DNA of 64,000 nucleotides from positions 5,344,001 to 5,408,000 of the forward strand of contig JARHVA010000081.1 of NCBI GenBank assembly GCA_037957365.1, read 5' to 3'. The DNA comes from Torreya grandis (Eukaryota; Streptophyta; Pinopsida; Cupressales; Taxaceae). The translations under genes and the position numbers were made by a program. Below the pieces are notes generated by a model. It was not told the origin of the DNA, ran no database searches, and saw only the letters and a program-made list of their open reading frames with translations. Shown here one piece after another: positions 23,336 through 34,807 of this stretch; the stretch's first letter is position 1, and each line of letters starts with the position of its first letter.

Positions 23336-23734
23336 TGGAAGAGGCCTCTCCAATAACGTCTTTGTAATCCCCTGAAAAACATACACAACAATCCATTTAT
23401 AACAACAGATCTATCTACTTAAAAAACAATCTTTGTAAATAAAAATGTTTGTCTACAGCCAATCTATTTTGTAAACAATTAATCTATATGTTTAGAATAA
23501 TCTATAGGTTTGTAACAAAGCATTTATATTTGTATACGCCTAAAAAGACAATGTAATCTTATCTATTATAAAAAATCGTGATAACTAAATGTGGAGTCAA
23601 TTACATATATAAAAACTTTACTTTAGGCATTCTACACCACTTTCATGGTTACAAAATGGGCATGTGAAGACTATTGCTCATTTGTCCATCCTCTTCTTTG
23701 GAGGAGGCTTTGCAGATGATTTCTTCTTACTTGT
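23336..23734 (-). pseudogene. Pseudogene of transcription elongation factor ELOF1/Elf1
   Basis: Exon 1 (about 23,734-23,622) translates to SKKKSSAKPPPKKRMDK, stop, AIVFTCPFCNHESGVEC. This is the N-terminus of the small zinc-ribbon protein Elf1/ELOF1, a conserved factor travelling with RNA polymerase II; the basic tail and the first CPFC zinc pair are unmistakable. The expected start Met is changed and a TGA follows MDK. A donor-like AAAGTAAAG ends the exon. About 250 bp further a short piece after TTTTTCAG (23,371-23,336) reads DYKDVIGEAS, matching the family's D-M-x-x-L-I-G-E-A-S, but in a phase that does not fit the first exon. The retained intron argues for a duplicated rather than a processed pseudogene. 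The second zinc pair and C-terminus are absent. Confidence 0.7.
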
Positions 23735-23981
23735 TTTCAAATATACGAATGTCCGGTTTGTTGAAATAAGATTTGACTTGAAATCTGAATCCAAACCAAA
23801 AGAATGAAGTGAAACAAAGATCAAATCAAATATTTGACTAATACTTTGTAAGATCAAATGTATCTATCTGCAACAATTTTCACCAACACATTCCCTCCTC
23901 CGACTTAATTTGATCTCTTATTTATATTATTTTTCACATGAAAAAGATAGATAACATACATATTCTTAAAATACATAAGTG

Positions 23982-24110
23982 ATGTAGAGAACTTCTCAAT
24001 CTTCTCATTTGAATATCTTAAAAAATGTAAAAAACTTTTCAATCTTCTCATTTGAATATCTGAAGAGATGTAGAGAACTTCTCAATCTTCTCATTTGATA
24101 ATGTTGTTTC
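23982..24110 (+). repeat. 43-bp tandem repeat, three units
   Basis: Units starting near 23,982, 24,025 and 24,068 share ATGTA(G/A)A(G/A)AACTT(C/T)TCAATC and TTCTCATTTGA. The period is 43 bp throughout. Confidence 0.8.
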
Positions 24111-24215
24111 TTTTTCCTTGTAATAGAGAAAAAGAACAACCATAAATTTTCATTTTCATTTTGATGTCGATTGTGATATGAGTTGTTGACCTAGTTAAAT
24201 TTTTCATCTTTTTCT

Positions 24216-24330
24216 CACGTGTCCACTATGTCACTACGTGTCCCAACGTATATTAAAAACTAAATTTTAAACATTTATCATGAATGTACCTTTCATTTAT
24301 TCTCCACGATAACTCATATTTACACGTGTC
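24216..24330 (+). promoter_or_regulatory. Cluster of three ACGTGTC elements
   Basis: CACGTGTCC at 24,216, ACGTGTCCC at 24,235 and CACGTGTC at 24,323. ACGTGTC is the core of plant ABA-response elements and CACGTG is the G-box, both bound by bZIP factors. They lie about 500-600 bp upstream of the ELOF1 pseudogene start on its strand. No other gene is nearby, so any function is speculative. Confidence 0.4.
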
Positions 24331-24502
24331 TTTGCTAATTTCTAGCGCGAAAAACAAAGTCCATTGTTTAATATATGGTTTAGTCAAACAAAGCGGGGAC
24401 CATCCAATATTTTTCATAAAATACTTATATCTTTAAAGACAACATATATTCACCCACATTTTTATGGTAGGATCATTCATAGGTAAATAGGTATTGATAT
24501 AA

Positions 24503-24507
<5 letters not shown>

Positions 24508-24566
<59 letters not shown>
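24508..24566. repeat. (TA)n microsatellite
   Basis: About 29 uninterrupted TA units, followed by a further 280 bp composed almost only of A and T. Confidence 0.95.
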
Positions 24567-24571
<5 letters not shown>

Positions 24572-25889
24572 AGTATTAATTATTTTATACATTATGATAT
24601 TTTACATATATATAATTAATGATAATGTATAAAATAATTATATTAATATTATTATGACAATTATTATAGATTTTTAATTTATTATATTAATATAATAATT
24701 ATATTGTATATATTATATTATTATATTATTACATCTCGTAATTTATATATATTATTATAATATTATAAAATATATATTTATTATTATTAATTTAATTATA
24801 TTAATATTGGTTTTGTTATATATTTAATATATATGAAATGTTTCTTATTGCTTTTTACTTTCTTCATTTAATTCATTTTGGAATCTTTAATTGCATGCAA
24901 ATTATGTATAAGCTTGCTCTTTATTTTTTGGGCTCTGAGCATAGCGCCTTCATATGTTTTTAATGTTTTAATGTAATTTGTGTGTCTATATATGCATACT
25001 ATCAATGAATGGAAGCTATAAGATGAAGACCTCAATTTCTTGCAGGGCATTAATAATATTGTAATACTAATTTAAGTTGCATAACAAACATGAAGTCTTA
25101 TTGCAATTAAATCAACTCTCATAACATTCCCATTCACCATTGAAAATTGAAAACAACCAATCAAAAATATCACCACACTTAAAATTATAGATCTTTTTGT
25201 AATAAATGCTAGCCATACAACTTCATCCCATGTAACAATTATGTGACTATATTTACAATTACAATTGTTATTTTATGATTAAAAATTTTATATTAAAAAA
25301 AGTCAAAATTGATACACTTTTATATAACCATTGTTGACCATGAATTCATGTGAAATTTATATTCATTGTTTACATATCATTTTAATAATAATAATATTTT
25401 TATTAGTGATAAACAATAATAACATTAAAACTTTGAGAAAAAAATTATATTCTTAAATATTTATAATTGTTACAAACAAATAAATAATTTTTTTATAAAA
25501 ATAATTTCATTTGTTATTTCGTATTAATTATATAAACCATCATTCTGACAATTTGTATTATAACAATATTTTATTTTTGCTAACATGTAAAAAAAAGAGG
25601 TACTGTTGTTGTTGCTATATCGTAGCTCTTGTTTGTCTACCATATCTATGTAATGGCATTAATCATTAGCATTCACAACTAATTATTATAAATTAAAGTA
25701 TTTGCCATATGCATTTAACTTTACCACCGAGTACCGAGCAATTTTCACTTGAACATTTCTATGGCATCAGGGGTTAAATTTGACGGTCATTTAGATGTTT
25801 TCTACATTTTAAACCGTAAAATAAAGTCAAATTAAAAATTTAAACATATTTAAGGATGGGTAGTAAAAAATTATAAAACCTATCAATAT
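24567..25889. other. Very AT-rich spacer, no gene seen
   Basis: Mostly A and T with short ORFs lacking any signature. At 25,771-25,792 there is a 22-base segment containing TTTGACGGTCA that is repeated in inverted orientation at 40,089-40,110 (see findings). Confidence 0.4.
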
Positions 25890-25899
25890 AACATTCAAA
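25890..25899. repeat. Target-site duplication of LINE, left copy
   Basis: AACATTCAAA, directly next to a run of eight T (the LINE poly-A on the minus strand). The same ten bases follow the LINE 5' end at 31,940-31,949. Confidence 0.75.
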
Positions 25900-26593
25900 T
25901 TTTTTTTATTAAAAAGTGTTTATATTAAACCATTAAAAACTATAGTGAATCATACAAAAAAAGGGTGGAGAGGTCACACCCACAAGCCAAACCGTGCCTA
26001 ACAACGACAAAAAAAGTATGAACAAATCTAATAAACGCTGCCAACCAAAAAAAGGCAAAGAAAAGACATTAAGTCACCATCGCAAACATAGAGGTGGGAG
26101 GAGGTGGAGTTGGGGTCTATCAGGGTTTCCTCCCCACCCCACATTAGCAGGTAGATCCTGAGAGTCATTAAAGGGATCCCAGCCACCACTTCATTATCAT
26201 TCCTTAATTCTTCAACAAACTTCTATAGAGAAATGGCCAAAGTCAGCCTTGGAAACTTGTCTGGTGAAGGAAGTGAAGCATCCCATCCATCATGTTAGTC
26301 TTTGGTAGGAGGGGATCCCCCCAACCACCCGTTTATAACTAATTTTGAGGTCCCCAGCCATCCTGATGATGACAAATGTTCAAGCTAGCACCATGTTGTG
26401 AGCTTCTTCTTAGCGGAGACCTTTTGGGACCACGCAAGGATAATGAGTGCCCTCTAGACCACCTCCTCCTCGAGCTACCACCAAATGTTAAAACCAAACC
26501 ATGATGAGAAGAAGATGAGGGAGGCACCTAACTAATAGCATAAGGGGCACCCACCAAATACTCCATCGGTGACTAAAGATGAGACAACTCCCT

Positions 26594-27960
26594 CTAGACT
26601 TTATCAGATTGGTCAAGGAGCTGAAGAGACAAATTGGAGATAACATTAACTTTATTAGCAATAGAGAAATTTTTATCTAAATGTTGCTTGTTAAAGATAG
26701 CATTACTTCTATTTTTCCATATACAAAAAATAATATCATCATGAAGAATAAGCCAAAACTTATTGCATTTTGTAGGCAAAAGGGTTGAATCCCCTAGGAG
26801 AGCAATTTTCTAGGTGAATACTTAGGGCAAAAGGGTTGGAACAATGAATGAATCTACTTCTAAGCAAACTAGACATGTGTGCAAAACCAAAACACGTGCT
26901 TAATTGACTCAGGTTGTGTGCAGGTTGGGCACAAGGGATTGACAACCCCAAAATGCTTGAGCTGCTCTCCCAGCAAGAGCCCATGGTATAGCAAGCACTT
27001 AAAGAAAGTGATATTTTTTAGGCTCACTGGACATGCTCCATAGCTTGGCAAATCTTCAAGCCCACATAGCATGGTGAGATTTGATATTCTAGACCTTGTT
27101 TAATTTTTCCAAGGGAAGACCTTTAGGAATTAGTATTTGATACCCCAAGCTAGGAGTGTAGTTTCTGAAAGGGGTGGTCGTAGGCCAATTCCAGTCCCTC
27201 CACCATGGAACTCTGGTGGAAACACCAATTTTGTGGATTAAAGAGTTTGGAATGGATTCATGAAATTCCTTGATGGACTCAGCATCATTGTTGAGCAAAT
27301 TAAATTTCCTTTTAAGTTAGTCCCAGGGAATTCAATCCCTGGTCTGATGACAAAATAAGTCCCCAACGGTTTTGATCCCTCGTCTAAAGAGTTGAAGGCT
27401 CTTAATCCAGGGAACCTGGGCAAAAGGGACATTATTAAAATTGATCAAAGGAGACCACCAAAGGGATTCTAAATTGATAGAAAGCCCTAGCCTAATTCCT
27501 CCCCTTTCTAAACTAGCGAGGGTTTGAGCAACTCTTATGCTTTCCAGATGCTTTTAACAATAAAAGTGCCCTAAATTTTCACATTGACCAGCGTAAGGAG
27601 AATAGATTGGAAGTTTAGCCCCTTCCAGGCTTGTCTCCCAAGAAGAACCCCCTTGGTAATATAATGCCTAACTAGAATTTTCCAAGCCTCATTCCCTTTG
27701 AGACATTGAATAACCCATTTGGTAGTGAGAACAAACCCTTGAATCCTAACATCAATGAGACCAAGCCCCCTAGCTTCTCTAGGTATGTAACACAAATCCC
27801 AGGCCACCTGATGAAAAACCATTCTTCCTATCAGTGTTGGCCCACAATAAATTCTTAAGAAGCTTCTCTAGTCTACCATAGGCTTCTTTAAATGGAGCCC
27901 AACATGAAAAATAGTAAACATGGGTGGCCCCCAGGTCCTTGGAACAGATTTGGAACTTGC
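26594..27960 (-). pseudogene. LINE ORF2 C-terminal part with zf-RVT motif
   Basis: After the polymerase palm the frame pieces read YFSCWAPFKEAYGRLEKLL and NLLWANTDRKNGF, the thumb region common to plant LINEs (about 27,920-27,820), then a long connector, then a zinc segment at about 27,070-26,870 with LCGLEDLP, YHGLLLGEQL, NPLCPTCTQPESIKHVFWFC. That CxxC..HxxxxC pattern is the zf-RVT domain that ends plant LINE ORF2 proteins. Many stops and at least five frame changes separate these blocks. The last open piece ends at 26,594. Confidence 0.75.
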
Positions 27961-29160
27961 CCGCCATGGATAGTGGTTTAGTAACCTAATAGGTAATATT
28001 ATTTTCCACCCTTTGAATGACATAAGTCCAAATATCTACCAGGTAAGACTGAAAGTAAAATGGAATGCCTAAAAACTTGAATTATTCACCATGGGCAATC
28101 CAACTCTAGTGGTAGTCAACAAGCTAGATCGATCTAGGAGATATGGATTTTTTGTAGCATCTGGTCTTCCTCCATTAAATGGAGGAACCTAAAGCCAGGT
28201 AGAAAGTGTCCATGCAAATCAAAGTGTTTTGTATGGAGGATTCTTCCTCTAGAAGCATCAAAAAAGAATAATCCATAAAATGCCCATTAACCAACTACTA
28301 TGAGGTATTAAGCAAGGTGATCCCTTTGATTGAACTCTTGGAGGTAAAGTCTACTAAAAGATAGCTAAAACCTTCTATCGTAATAAAATAAAGAGCTAAA
28401 GCAAGTGGGCATCCCTGTCTGATAGAGCGTTGAATCTCAAACCATTGAGAATGAGTCCCATTAATGGTGAGGCAAGCCCTGACATCTTTGAATAGAATTT
28501 GAATAATCTAAACAAATTGGGGGTGAAAACCAATAGCCTGGAGCATAGCAAGAATAAAAGGCCACTCAATTTTGTCATATGTTATCTCAAAATCAATCTT
28601 GATGAATAAAGCTTTTTGGTTGAAGGCTCGGGCCCATTCCATGCCTTCTCAGATTGTAATGATGCTATCTAGGATGAAACAGTTCTTGATGAAACTTGTC
28701 TGCTCACTTCTGATGATTAGGTGAAGAAGATGTCTTAGCTTGAGAGCAAGTGCTTTGGCAATGATCTTGTAGGAAACATTCAATTGGGTGATCAACCTCC
28801 AATTGGTGATAAGTTCAAGATATCCTTCTTTGGGGATAAATTTAATATTTCCTTTATTGATGGTAGGTCCAACTGAGCCCCTCTTCATGGCTTCAAGATA
28901 GAATTTATGTAGATATGGCCCAACAATATCCTAGAAGGTTTGGTAGAATTCACATGGGAAACCATCTACTCCTAGGGATTTATCAGAAGCCATGGAGAAG
29001 GTAGCTTCCTTAAGATCATTGATGTTAAGAAGGTGGTCACAAACCACATGTTGAGTCTCAGAGAGTTTGCATGGTGTGGCCAGCAGACACTTGAGCAAGG
29101 CTTCTTCCCTAGTAGGAGAATTGGGTTGCATTGTAAACACATTCTCATAATGCTCAACAA
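27961..29160 (-). pseudogene. LINE reverse transcriptase
   Basis: Blocks on the minus strand in order: SLGVDGFPCEFYQTF (about 28,985-28,931), NKGNIKFIPKEG and WRLITQLNVSYKIIAKALA (28,860-28,740), EQTSFIKNCFILDSI (28,700-28,650), FEITYDKIEWPFI with the first catalytic Asp region, RSIRQGCPLA (about 28,430-28,400) and then the palm motif, which reads FMDY instead of the usual YADD at about 28,270. Loss of the second Asp and several stops make it inactive. In its family this enzyme copies LINE RNA at the nicked chromosome. Confidence 0.8.
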
Positions 29161-30411
29161 AAGTTGCTAAGATGTCAAGGAGTTTGGTAAGAGTTTCTGA
29201 CCCAACTTTTATGTTTTTAATCTTATAAGAGGTTTTTCTAGCACGTAAAAATGTGAAAAAATCTTTATAAAATTTATCATGAACCTTCAGGAAATGGAGT
29301 CAAGCTCTAATTTGCACCCCCCTTGCCTAGTAATTCTCCTCGAGCTTAAGCTTGTGTTTTCACATGGTAGTTTTAGCCTAGAGAGCAATATTGAAAGGGT
29401 TATTGTCTAGCTCCCTAAAGGCTAGCACATACTTCTGGTATGAAACTTCATACTCTCATTTATGGAAGAAGGCAACTTGTTTCACAAATGATCTGAGAAA
29501 AGTGGTGGTGCAAGTAATAGCATCCTCCCACCACTCAATCTATCTTGCTTCACCAAGAGGCCAAGCTGGTAAATTCTAGATTCTAAGAATATACTCTTTC
29601 ATTCTTTGGTGAGAAAGATGTGCCATGTTAAGATAGAATTGACAAGAATGCGGTCTAACAGGCATAGAATTCCTAGCCACCTAGAAAGAAATACGCTAGT
29701 GGTCTAATAAAAGTGTGGTCTCGTAAACTACCACTGGTGGGCCTGCTTTACTAGGGATGTGGAAAAAATTGTTGTCTATCGTGAGAACTTGATCCAATCT
29801 AATTAACATTCAGTCATCTCCTTGTTGAAAATTGGACCAAGTGAACCAAGTATGGTTCACTGACTTTTAGCCATGGTTAAGATCATACAAACCAAGCTTG
29901 TTCCTCGTGTAAAACTAGGCTTCTCTATCACCTGCACACCAATTCATGGGAAAATGACCAACCTTGTCCTCTGGGGATTCCACCATGTTGAAATCATTGT
30001 AGAGTACCTAATAAGCATCGAGCAGTGAGTCAAGAAGCCACCACTAGAGCCTTGACCTACGATAGCATCATTAGAGGCATAGATGTTGGTCAGCCCCGCA
30101 ATGTGGTTATCAAGGTTAAAAAGGACCTAGAGCACCCTTTGTGAGGGATTAGTTCCCCAAGAAATGACATGTGAGCCCAATTTCGTAGAGATAAGTGTGG
30201 TCACACCGCCTCTGCCTGCCTCATGGGAGGTGAAAAAAGGTATAGCTATAGGCCAGATGGTATAAAGAGAAGAAAATAACAAAAAGTCAAAAACTTTTAC
30301 CTCTTGTAGGCAAAACACAATCATCTTCTCAAAATGTTGACAATTGTCCCGTACTAGATATCTCCTAGTAGGTTCAATAAGTCCACGTATATTCCAAGAG
30401 TAAATAAACAT
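29161..30411 (-). pseudogene. LINE AP-type endonuclease domain
   Basis: ORF2 begins at 30,411 with MFIYSWNIRGLIEPTRR, the conserved SWNIRGL start of plant LINE endonucleases, followed by IVFCLQEVKV that holds the catalytic Glu, and GRGGVTTLIS. The first piece stops at 30,127; a NIYASND block near 30,070 corresponds to the N-x-Y-A-P-N segment. Downstream the frame is broken repeatedly. Intact relatives nick the target DNA at T-rich sites, in agreement with the flanking T/A-rich duplication here. Confidence 0.8.
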
Positions 30412-30748
30412 TTAACACTCATCAAGATACATGTTATCGCCTCTATCGACTAAGGGTCCAAAGTGGTTCGCAAAAGACTATGAAGTGCAGGCTACATCCC
30501 CTATAGAGAAAGTATGATGCTTGCCCTGAGTATAATCATCTCATCCAACAGGTGAGGGACTACGGGATCTCGCAAAGCAAAGCTTTCCTTTCGACCACAA
30601 TGGTCCCATTCTCACCAATAAACATAAAATTTGTAGGGTTGCTAATGGAGGTATGAGAGGCAAACGAAAAGCAGTTACTTAAGGTGTCCCCCTTATACAA
30701 AAGAAGAAGCGAACTCACAACTTGAGGGGTTCTGATGATAGGGGAAAG

Positions 30749-31750
30749 TTATTTTTCAACAGTGGTTGTTGGGGGTTGCTCTGAAGAAGAGGGGTTGATG
30801 GGCTTCGGGGCAGTGGTGGTCACTAAATGTGTGGTTGAGGGGTTTGAAATACTCACTAGCTTGTAAATGGTCATTTGTGCCTTGATAATATTTCTACTAT
30901 TATTTTGAGCCTTTTTATTGGTGACTACCATCCATCCATCAGCCAAAGCGGCTGAAGACTTGGGCTAGGGGGTTGGCTAAGCCGAAGGCACTTTATCAAA
31001 GAACTCTGGAGGGGGGACCATAAGAGGACACTCCCAAATCATATGGTAAGGGGACTGACACTGAAAATAGGTATTGGGTAAGTTAATGTAATGAACCTTC
31101 TGGGTGAATCTATTAAGCCCTATTTGAATCTCAAAGCAATCCTTGAGGTCCTTTGCTAGGTCAATCTCCATACAGATTCTCTTTTATGGCCATGCCAAGA
31201 AAAACTTGGGCTGTTCATGACAGATAACCTTGCCAAGTGTAAGGGCTAGCTAGTTAATGAAACCCCAAAGGGGAAGGGCGAGGCCAGGAAATTCCACCCA
31301 TACCGACACTTTGGCTTGCTCAGAGACTTGAAAATCAGCTGCCCATTGCGAGAAGACAACCAGAGAGTTTCTAATGAACCATGGGCCATGGCTCAAAATT
31401 CTCTTGAAATGTTCAGGATCACTAAAGCGAAAAAGGAAAAAGCCCCAGGTAAGATTTTGAATACCCTCTAGTTTAACACCAGCCTAGTGGTTGTGAAGCT
31501 ACTGTTTAAGGAGGCTCTCATGGGGGACTCTACCCACGAAATAAGCAATCATAGAACAAGAAGCAAGAAGGTTGCATGCCTTATCAAATTCAGGGGCAGT
31601 TATAATAACATCAGGGGAAGAAACAAGAGGGAGGGTTTCATTGCCTTGTTGTAAACTTTCAAGACGAATTTCTTTGCTCATTTAGATGCCATGGCTCAAT
31701 CCTCTAGTCGCTTCTGCATCAATAGATGCAGATGGGGAGTGTGAAGCCAT
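30749..31750 (-). pseudogene. LINE ORF1 (DUF4283-like with zinc knuckle)
   Basis: The likely start is the ATG at 31,750 (MASHSPSASIDAEATRG), followed by an in-frame TAA and then MSKEIRLESLQQG. The middle part contains FFLFRFSDPEHFKRILS and GPWFIRNSLVVFSQW, the RNA-binding DUF4283-type region of plant LINE ORF1. A zinc knuckle follows at about 31,075-31,030 as CQSPYHMIWECPL, with the first Cys missing. The C-terminal part is Ser/Thr/Pro-rich and ends near 30,749. It has at least three stops. In relatives the protein coats LINE RNA. Confidence 0.75.
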
Positions 31751-31939
31751 AAATAAAGGCCACTGCCCAAAGGGTGGAAAGGCTAGGTCACCTCAAGATT
31801 TAATGCAGACTACCATCCATGAATCCTAAAAAATCGACAGTATGACACCTAGACAAGGCAAAGTAAACAAAATAATAAAACCGTACCAAAACCCTAGTAG
31901 AGCATTTCCTACAATATCAACATTAATATATTTCAAATC

Positions 31940-31949
31940 AACATTCAAA
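31940..31949. repeat. Target-site duplication of LINE, right copy
   Basis: AACATTCAAA, identical to 25,890-25,899. Confidence 0.75.
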
Positions 31950-33548
31950 ATTAAAAAAATAATCGTTTAAAATTTCATTATAAACAGCACCTCCAACGTG
32001 GCTACTGCTGTCTGCCTAGTAATAATAACCTACTACAATTCGAAATTGCAGTTCCTGGTTCATTAACTTCACCACCAATACGTTCCCCAATGCCCAGCAT
32101 GGGCTAATTTGCCAACAACTTGGCTGATTCATGAATCCTGAATCTGCGTGAGTTAAAACTTAATGCAAAAGAGCTATAAGAAATTACTACTTGTTTATAT
32201 ATTTCTGTCACCTGTGCTTCGGCCATTTGATCCGATTGGTTGTCAGTTGTCAGTCAGTGTCTTCAGAATAGTTTTATACTGCTTATTAAATTTAAAGAGT
32301 AAAGATAAGCATTCCGAATTTCTACGATTCTGCCGTCTTTGTTGGTGGTGCGAGCGACAAAGCGGACGGTGAACTGAGAAAAATAGAAAAGAAGCCATCG
32401 TGATTCGTGAGTCGTGGACTCGTGACTCATCCAAGTTTCCAACACTATTCAACTTCACATTTTTTCTGCGGTCTGTTCAGCTTCACATATGTGAAAATAC
32501 ATTGCTGTAGCCTCTGTCCCCAGATTCCCCACTCGCGATAGAGAGTCACGGCCTCTGGCTATGAACGGTGTATGTCACCTTTTTTTGCACTCTGTGAAAG
32601 GAAATGATTTGTTTTTCTTTCAATTTTTTTTAAAGGAAAAGTGCCGCTGCAAATTGAGCGCACGAAGCTAACAAAGACCCGTGATTGTCGAAGTTTCAGA
32701 TTTGCAACTCCAATCTTCCTACCAGGTACACCAAATTCTTTCTTCATCCTCCATAAGATTACATTAACAAAGAACTGTTATAACATACATCTAAACAAGA
32801 TTTTTGACTTCTATAATTTTATTCATTTTTCTTGTGGTCTGTGTTGGCTTATCGAGGCCTCTTGTCCCTCATCAATGACGGGAAAAGCTAACACTTCGTG
32901 TGTTTTTGGGTCGATGAATTTAAGAGTATCTGGTTCATAAAAAAATATCTTATTTATCAAAATATATAAATAATTAGTCATTCTCAATACATGATAGAAG
33001 TGATTGAATAAGTTTTATACGGTACAAATTTGCAAATCAGAAAAAATATATGGATGGAATTCGCAATTTAATTATGGTTTCAAACTTGAAGATTCAAAAT
33101 CAAATAAATGAAAAAAACCCTTCCATATATATATATATATATAATGTAAAGACTATAATTAATAGAAAAGCTATAAAAAGAGTACCAGAAAATGGTACCC
33201 AGTAACAGCGCATTTGGCCGCTCTGACAGATTATAAACTTGAAGGAGAACTTAGGAGCAATTCTACTGGATTATTAAAAGAAAAAAGGCTTTGGGGTTAT
33301 TGTATATAAAGGGAATGATGGACTTTTGAGGATTTGCAATTTAAGGTTCAAAAGAAGGGGAAGTTGTTTGCATTAGATATCGTAATTAAGCACTCTTGGT
33401 ATCTTTATAAATGGAGTGAAGCTTTGGTTGTGTAATAATAAGCAAGTTGTTAGAATCTATAGTATAGTAATGGAAATAATAATGAATGACTCATCTTTAT
33501 ATAAGCCACATATTAGATTATTAATTTAAATAAGAAAAATAAAAAGCA
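31950..33548. other. Spacer, no confident gene
   Basis: The part from 32,160 to 32,740 is less AT-rich and has short ORFs on both strands. One frame at 32,641-32,725 ends in a donor-like CCAGGTAC and could be an exon remnant, but I recognise no protein in it. A short (TA)n run lies at about 33,124-33,142. Confidence 0.35.
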
Positions 33549-33553
33549 GAAGA
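33549..33553. repeat. Target-site duplication, copia element A, left
   Basis: GAAGA, identical to 38,740-38,744 at the other end of the element. Confidence 0.8.
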
Positions 33554-33845
33554 TGTTAGAGAGATAGCAAAAAAAAAATAACAGAAAATAAAAACAGAGG
33601 CAGACTCCAGATTGTTACGGCAATCAAAAAAATAGATTTTAATCCTTATATTTTCTCCATCTAAAATTTGCGATCAGATCTTACATTTAAATACTTAAGA
33701 ACAAACAAAAAAACTTGAATTAAACTAATGTTTAACTGAAATTGATCATGCAAACTAAGCTAAGACTGAAACAGGTGATCATGCAAAAAGCGTGCATGAG
33801 GGAGGGTAAACAGGGAGTTGGAGAAATTAACTCCAATTTCTAATA
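33554..33845 (-). repeat. 3' LTR of copia element A
   Basis: A 292-bp LTR matching 38,452-38,739. Read on the plus strand it begins TGTTAG and ends CTAATA; the expected CTAACA terminus has mutated in both LTRs, so the mutation probably predates insertion. Confidence 0.9.
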
Positions 33846-33858
33846 CTCCTCCTTAATT
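33846..33858 (-). promoter_or_regulatory. Polypurine tract of element A
   Basis: On the minus strand AAATTAAGGAGGAG precedes the LTR, comparable to AATTAAGGGAGAG in element B. Confidence 0.65.
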
Positions 33859-34807
33859 TCTACCACTAACTACTTCAACATTTACAATGCTTAAATTTTG
33901 TCTTAGATAATCAAAACTCTCTTTTGCTAATGTCTTTGTGAATATATCTGTCAATTGGTCTTCAGATCTGCAGAACTCCAAAAGGATTTCTCCATTGTTC
34001 ACTAACTCTCTGATAAAATGGAATCTTGTATCAATGTGCTTGCTCCTCTTGTGAAAAATATGATTTTTTTGACAATGCAATTGCTGATTTGTTGTCATAA
34101 AAGATTGGTGTTGACTCATGTGCTTGTAATAAATCTGTCAATACTCTCCTCATCCAAGTTGCTTGACATGCTGCTGATGTGGCTACTACATAATCTGCTT
34201 CAGCTGATGAAAGTGTCACTATAAGTTGCTTTTTGGATGCCCATGTGACCACACCTGTTTCAAAAAGAAAGGCATGTCCAGAAGTACTCTTCCTGTCATC
34301 AATGCTACCTGCAAAATCACTATCAGTATAACCAATCAAATCAAAATCATTAGTTGTGGAATATAAAATTTCATATTTTGTTGTTCATGCCACATATCTC
34401 AATATCCTCTTCAAATTGCCAATGTGAGTCTTTTGAAATCTAGATATTAAGCTGACCCCATACATGATATCTAGGCTTGTGGCTGTAAGATACATCAAAC
34501 TACCAATTAGTCTTTTGAATGTTGTAGAATCAACATTAGACCCTTTGTCTTCTTTGCTAATTTTAGTCCCTGTAGCAACTGGTGTAGGTGTTGATTCACA
34601 ATTCAACATATTAAACCTCCTTAACACATCCTTTGCATATTTAGTTTGACAAATAAAAATTCCCTTCTCAGATTGTACAACTTCAATGCCCAAAAAATAC
34701 TTCATTAATCCCAAATCTGTCATTTCAAATTCTTTCTTCATTGCTGATTTAAATGTGTCTACAGACAGATTTTCAATGAAAATCAAATTATCAATATACA
34801 AACACAA
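33853..34807 (-). pseudogene. Copia A RNase H and RT C-terminus
   Basis: The 34,807-34,385 frame begins with CLYIDNLIF, the polymerase active site, in which YVDD has become YIDN. It continues EFEMTDLGLMKYFLGIEV and GSLMYLTATSLDIMYGVSL. The 34,339-34,031 frame holds the copia RNase H: GYTDSDFAGSIDDRKSTSGH, SSAEADYVVAT and FYDNKSAIALS, which keep D, E and D. The last piece, to 33,853, ends with FIRELVNNGEI and RSEDQLTDIFTKTLA, the canonical C-terminus of copia pol. Frames change at 34,385 and 34,031. Confidence 0.85.

Larger units (their letters stand above)
25900..31939 (-). mobile_element. Near full-length LINE (L1-type non-LTR retrotransposon), inactive
   Basis: On the minus strand the order is ORF1 with DUF4283-like fold and zinc knuckle, AP endonuclease, reverse transcriptase and a zf-RVT zinc motif, then a 3' untranslated part and a short poly-A tail (eight T at 25,900-25,907). 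A ten-base duplication AACATTCAAA flanks both ends exactly, giving a length of 6,040 bp. This matches insertion by target-primed reverse transcription of a complete copy. Numerous stops and frameshifts in both ORFs and a mutated polymerase motif show that it is now inactive. Confidence 0.85.

Noticed and set aside
24508..24850. AT-rich tract as an origin or matrix attachment region
   Set aside because: Composition alone does not support a functional claim; recorded only as a microsatellite and AT-rich spacer.
26339..26527. Minus-strand ORF in the LINE 3' region
   Set aside because: Downstream of the zf-RVT end of ORF2, without domain; part of the LINE 3' untranslated sequence.
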